From contig NZ_JAGIYQ010000001.1 of NCBI RefSeq assembly GCF_017814275.1, positions 157,515 to 221,514 of the forward strand: a DNA stretch of 64,000 nt, in the 5' to 3' direction. Every line of letters begins with the position of its first letter. Within the stretch, counting starts at the first letter, position 1. Below the pieces are notes generated by a model. The model was not told the DNA's origin. It ran no database searches and saw only the letters and a program-made list of their open reading frames with translations. Origin of the DNA: Gottfriedia endophytica (lineage in GTDB: Bacteria > Bacillota > Bacilli > Bacillales > Bacillaceae_G). This document shows positions 61,801 through 64,000 of this stretch, one piece after another. Position numbers and translations under genes: made by a program.

Positions 61801-62184
61801 TTAAAAACAAGTAAACGTACTAATTCTTCTGAGATCTATTCCATAATACGCCCAGAATCTACCAAACCATCTAAAACCTGAAACCGAATTACGTCCTACA
61901 AATGTTGGATAAAACCAGAAATGCTCACCATTACGCAACCAAACATAAGTATTTCGATACAAACATCTTGAAATAGCTCCCGGATCTACAGCGTAAAGAG
62001 AAGGCACTGGCTGCTGAGGAATAAAGTGAGGTGGAGCAGCAGTTGGTGCAGCAGTTGGTGGATGCTGTGGCGAGCCACCTGGGAATTGTGGTATTGGTTG
62101 GCTTGGTGGGAATCCTGTTGGTGGTACTGATGGTTGACTTGGATGCGGACTTGTTGGGAATTGCTGAACTCTAAAATAATCCAT
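61801..62184 (-). CDS. Proline-rich protein with conserved C-terminal domain, paralogue 2
   Basis: This 127-residue product is the duplicate of the previous gene. It starts MDYFRVQQFPTSPHPSQPSV, has Pro-rich repeats (PPTGFPPSQP) and ends with the same domain (VDPGAISRCLYRNTYVWLRN, FWFYPTFVGRNSVSGFRWFG, LRRISTFTCF). The start is taken at the ATG at 62184 nine bases after AAAGGAG, the same layout as in the paralogue. An ATG three codons upstream touches the ribosome binding site. A SigK-type promoter precedes it. Function is unknown. Confidence 0.75.
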   Translation of the reverse strand: MDYFRVQQFPTSPHPSQPSVPPTGFPPSQPIPQFPGGSPQHPPTAAPTAAPPHFIPQQPVPSLYAVDPGAISRCLYRNTYVWLRNGEHFWFYPTFVGRNSVSGFRWFGRFWAYYGIDLRRISTFTCF

Positions 62185-62214
62185 TCGATACATCTCCTTT
62201 TAAGTCATTTTCCA

Positions 62215-62242
62215 TAGCCTATGCAAGAAAGTATTGGAGGGT
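62215..62242 (-). promoter_or_regulatory. Candidate SigK promoter for proline-rich paralogue 2
   Basis: On the minus strand ACC (62240-62242) and CATAGGCTA (62215-62223) are separated by 16 bp. The block CCAATACTTTCTTGCATAGG is identical to the one upstream of paralogue 1. Confidence 0.55.
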
Positions 62243-62409
62243 TTGGGCAGAGATACTATTTTTTATTAGGACATCGAATAGATCGTTTGCTCTCCAAAAT
62301 GAACATATAAAAAACGCAACGAAGAAATTTCGTTACGTGTTCTTATATCCATTAGAAACCTCCATAAGAAAGTTTTCAATTAATCTTTTATTTTTTTGAT
62401 TAACTAACC

Positions 62410-62607
62410 TTATCTATTATTAATTTCTTCCTTATTATTTCTAGGAAAGTTCTTTCTTTTATTAATTATGGATAACAGTGAGAAAACAACCCCCGCTAAA
62501 ACTAATACAGGAAAGGTTATCGTTTTATCCCTTGAATAATTATTCCATGCGTAAATAGCTAAAAAAATTATAATTAAAATCAAATTATATACTTTGTATT
62601 TATTCAT
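62410..62607 (-). CDS. Small two-helix membrane protein, unknown function
   Basis: A 65-residue protein with two hydrophobic helices (LILIIIFLAIYAW and PVLVLAGVVFSLLSII) and a charged Lys/Arg/Asn C-terminus. Both ends are likely cytoplasmic, with a short outside loop (NNYSRDKTITF). The ATG at 62607 has a GGAGAG site. I do not recognise a family, and no operon partner is evident. Confidence 0.6.
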   Translation of the reverse strand: MNKYKVYNLILIIIFLAIYAWNNYSRDKTITFPVLVLAGVVFSLLSIINKRKNFPRNNKEEINNR

Positions 62608-62773
62608 TTTTTCTCTCCATTCATCAAATTCACTTCTTGTCGAAACTACATTTATTTAGAATTCTTCATAAAAGGAATAATCTCCTTCCTATTCTGCCAA
62701 GAAGGAGTTTCCAGTCACTCTATCAAATTTATATCAATACGGATACAAAACACTTAAGAAAGAAGGTGTTAAT

Positions 62774-62872
62774 ATGCTTGGTAATATTGGTTTTCCTGGA
62801 TTGATTTTAATTATTATCATTCTCTTAGTATTTTTTTGTGTTTGGGGCGTATTAAAAATGATGAAGAAGTGA
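62774..62872 (+). CDS. TatA-like single-helix micropeptide
   Basis: A 32-codon gene with an AAGGTG site before the ATG. It encodes MLGNIGFPGLILIIIILL, then a VFFCVWGVLKMMKK end. The NIGFPGLILI start closely resembles the N-terminal membrane helix of TatA/TatE proteins of Bacillus (for example TatAd, NIGIPGLILI). The FGP hinge and the amphipathic helix that follow in TatA are missing, and the peptide stops after the helix. It could be a TatA-derived membrane peptide or a truncated gene. The downstream neighbour is unrelated. Confidence 0.65.
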   Translation: MLGNIGFPGLILIIIILLVFFCVWGVLKMMKK

Positions 62873-62929
62873 TTGTTGTAGGACAATACGCATTATTTAT
62901 TAGTACTAATTTCAGGAGGAAAGAACAAG

Positions 62930-63568
62930 ATGAAAAATAGACATCTATTCTTATTTGGAGGTGGTCCCCCCTTCACCTCAATACTAGGCAATAAGTTTGC
63001 AGAACTCTCCTCTACTAAAGAACATAAAATTGCCATTTTATTTATCGAAACATCGGATTCAGAAAAATATTTACCAATTTACACAAGTGTTTTGAAACAA
63101 CAAGGACTAAACAATTTTGTATTTCTCCCACTTTCTTTAACACCTTCAGCAACATTCCTTGAAGAATTACGTACTTGTTCAGGAATTGTCATTGGTGGTG
63201 GAAATACTGAGCTTTATCAAAATTATTTAATGGAATCATCAATCGGTCATCACATAAAAACGGTATATAACGAAGGAATCCCAGTTGCAGGTTTCTCAGC
63301 AGGTGCTTTAGTCAGTTTGAAAAATTGTGTGGTTCAATCTAAAAATGATCCACTATTCTTAGAGGGTTTGGGCTTACTCAATGATTGCCTTATTCAAGTT
63401 CATTTTTCTTCTACTGACGAAGAAAGTTTAAAATCAGCATTAATAGAAACGAATAGTGCAATTGGTTACGGTATTAGTGAAAACTCCGGAATCTATTTTG
63501 AAAATGAAACGTTATCTTTAACTGAAGGGACTATTCATCCTATTGAATTGAACTATCAAAACAAATAA
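62930..63568 (+). CDS. Peptidase E-like protein (S51 / type 1 glutamine-amidotransferase fold)
   Basis: A 212-residue protein of the S51 dipeptidase E/cyanophycinase group. It opens RHLFLFGGGPPFTSILGN, has a SGIVIGGGNTELYQNYLMES strand, and the nucleophile elbow VAGFSAGALVSLKNC with Ser in place of the amidotransferase Cys. Peptidase E cleaves Asp-Xaa dipeptides. The substrate of this Bacillus relative is unproven. The ATG follows AGGAGGA. It is monocistronic and ends at a strong shared terminator. Confidence 0.88.
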   Translation: MKNRHLFLFGGGPPFTSILGNKFAELSSTKEHKIAILFIETSDSEKYLPIYTSVLKQQGLNNFVFLPLSLTPSATFLEELRTCSGIVIGGGNTELYQNYLMESSIGHHIKTVYNEGIPVAGFSAGALVSLKNCVVQSKNDPLFLEGLGLLNDCLIQVHFSSTDEESLKSALIETNSAIGYGISENSGIYFENETLSLTEGTIHPIELNYQNK

Positions 63569-63618
63569 AGAGCTTGTAGCCTCATTACAACGTAACAAAG
63601 GCTACAAGCTCTTTTTAT
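63567..63618. terminator. Bidirectional terminator
   Basis: AAAGAGCTTGTAGCC and its complement pair perfectly. It separates the peptidase E-like gene from the convergent aminopeptidase gene and starts at the former's stop codon. Confidence 0.92.
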
Positions 63619-63625
63619 TTGTTAA

Positions 63626-64000
63626 TTAGTATGCCCAATTACCATTACGCATAATTGGTTCAGTTGTGCCGTCTGCTTTTACTCCATCAATGTTCAATTC
63701 AGGAGAACCAATCATGAAGTCAACGTGAGTTAAGCTTTGGTTAATACCAAGTTTAGCTTGTTCTTCAGAAGGTAATTTTTCTCCATCTTTCATATTGTTT
63801 GGATAAGCTTTACCTAAAGCTAAATGACAAGAAGCATTTTCGTCAAATAATGTGTTATAGAAAATTAAACCAGAGTTTGAGATTGGTGAGTCATGAGGTA
63901 CAAGTGCAACTTCACCTAAACGACGAGCACCTTCATCTGTTTCTAGTAAATGCTTCAATGTGTCATATCCAACTTCTGCTGAATAATCTACAACTGAACC
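63626..64000 (-). CDS. M29-family aminopeptidase, C-terminal part (gene continues beyond the window)
   Basis: The frame is open to the window edge and ends GTTEPIMRNGNWAY. It carries YDTLKHLLETDEGARRLGEV, ALVPHDSPISNSGLIFYNTL, and FDENASCHLALGKAY, then THVDFMIGSPELNIDG, all typical of M29 (AmpS/PepS) metallo-aminopeptidases, including the Glu/His/Asp metal ligands of the C-terminal domain. It removes N-terminal residues from peptides in the cytoplasm. Only about 124 codons are in view. Confidence 0.93.
   Translation of the reverse strand, partial: GSVVDYSAEVGYDTLKHLLETDEGARRLGEVALVPHDSPISNSGLIFYNTLFDENASCHLALGKAYPNNMKDGEKLPSEEQAKLGINQSLTHVDFMIGSPELNIDGVKADGTTEPIMRNGNWAY

Overview
The window is chromosomal DNA of a low-G+C, endospore-forming member of the Bacillaceae. 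Spore genes (gpr, sda), late-competence genes (comEA, comEC, comER), a CIRCE-controlled hrcA-grpE-dnaK-dnaJ cluster and strong GGAGG-type ribosome binding sites all point there. Gene order follows the Bacillus subtilis sda-yqeG-yqeH-aroE-yqeI-nadD-yqeK-rsfS-yqeM-comER-comEA-comEC-yqzM-holA-rpsT-gpr-lepA-hemW-hrcA-dnaK-dnaJ-prmA block, read right to left, but accessory insertions interrupt it. The species cannot be fixed from sequence reading alone.

Layout: 1-5.4 kb holds prmA (partial), dnaJ, dnaK, grpE and hrcA with its CIRCE operator. 5.4-9.2 kb is an accessory island: a secreted octapeptide-repeat protein, an RsgI-like anti-sigma factor, an ECF sigma factor and a DUF4275 pseudogene. 9.3-14.4 kb is core again (hemW, lepA, yqxA, gpr, rpsT), but spoIIP is missing from its usual place between gpr and yqxA. 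14.5-43.9 kb is a large accessory region between rpsT and holA, which are neighbours in B. subtilis. It carries mostly single-gene units on the minus strand: a second ECF/anti-sigma pair, GNAT, VOC, SRPBCC, isochorismatase, Nudix, HAD and phosphotransferase enzymes, MFS/MATE/LysE/CorA transporters, a horizontally acquired-looking PrmC-like methyltransferase and several pseudogenes. 43.9-57.7 kb is the holA/com/yqe/sda core, with an MFS gene, a SnoaL-like gene and a tandem repeat array inserted before yqzM, and with comEB missing. 57.8-64 kb holds psd, a CPBP protease, two overlapping crcB genes, a 21-bp repeat array, two duplicated proline-rich genes with SigK-type promoters, a TatA-like micropeptide, a peptidase E-like protein and a partial M29 aminopeptidase.

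How the parts work together: the core genes cover protein quality control (HrcA/DnaK/DnaJ/GrpE), translation and ribosome assembly (LepA, S20, YqeH, YhbY, RsfS, PrmA), DNA uptake (ComEA/EC), replication (HolA) and the replication-sporulation checkpoint (Sda, with DnaA boxes upstream). The accessory genes look like environmental sensing and detoxification cargo.

Intergenic DNA is rich in repeats. One hairpin family has compensatory base changes between copies. There is a GC-rich palindromic family, a short element sitting at the broken end of an acetyltransferase gene, and recurring near-identical terminators. The most interesting candidates are the ECF/RsgI-like/repeat-protein module with an Asn-Pro autoproteolysis motif, the covarying hairpin repeat, the duplicated putative SigK-controlled genes and the TatA-like micropeptide.
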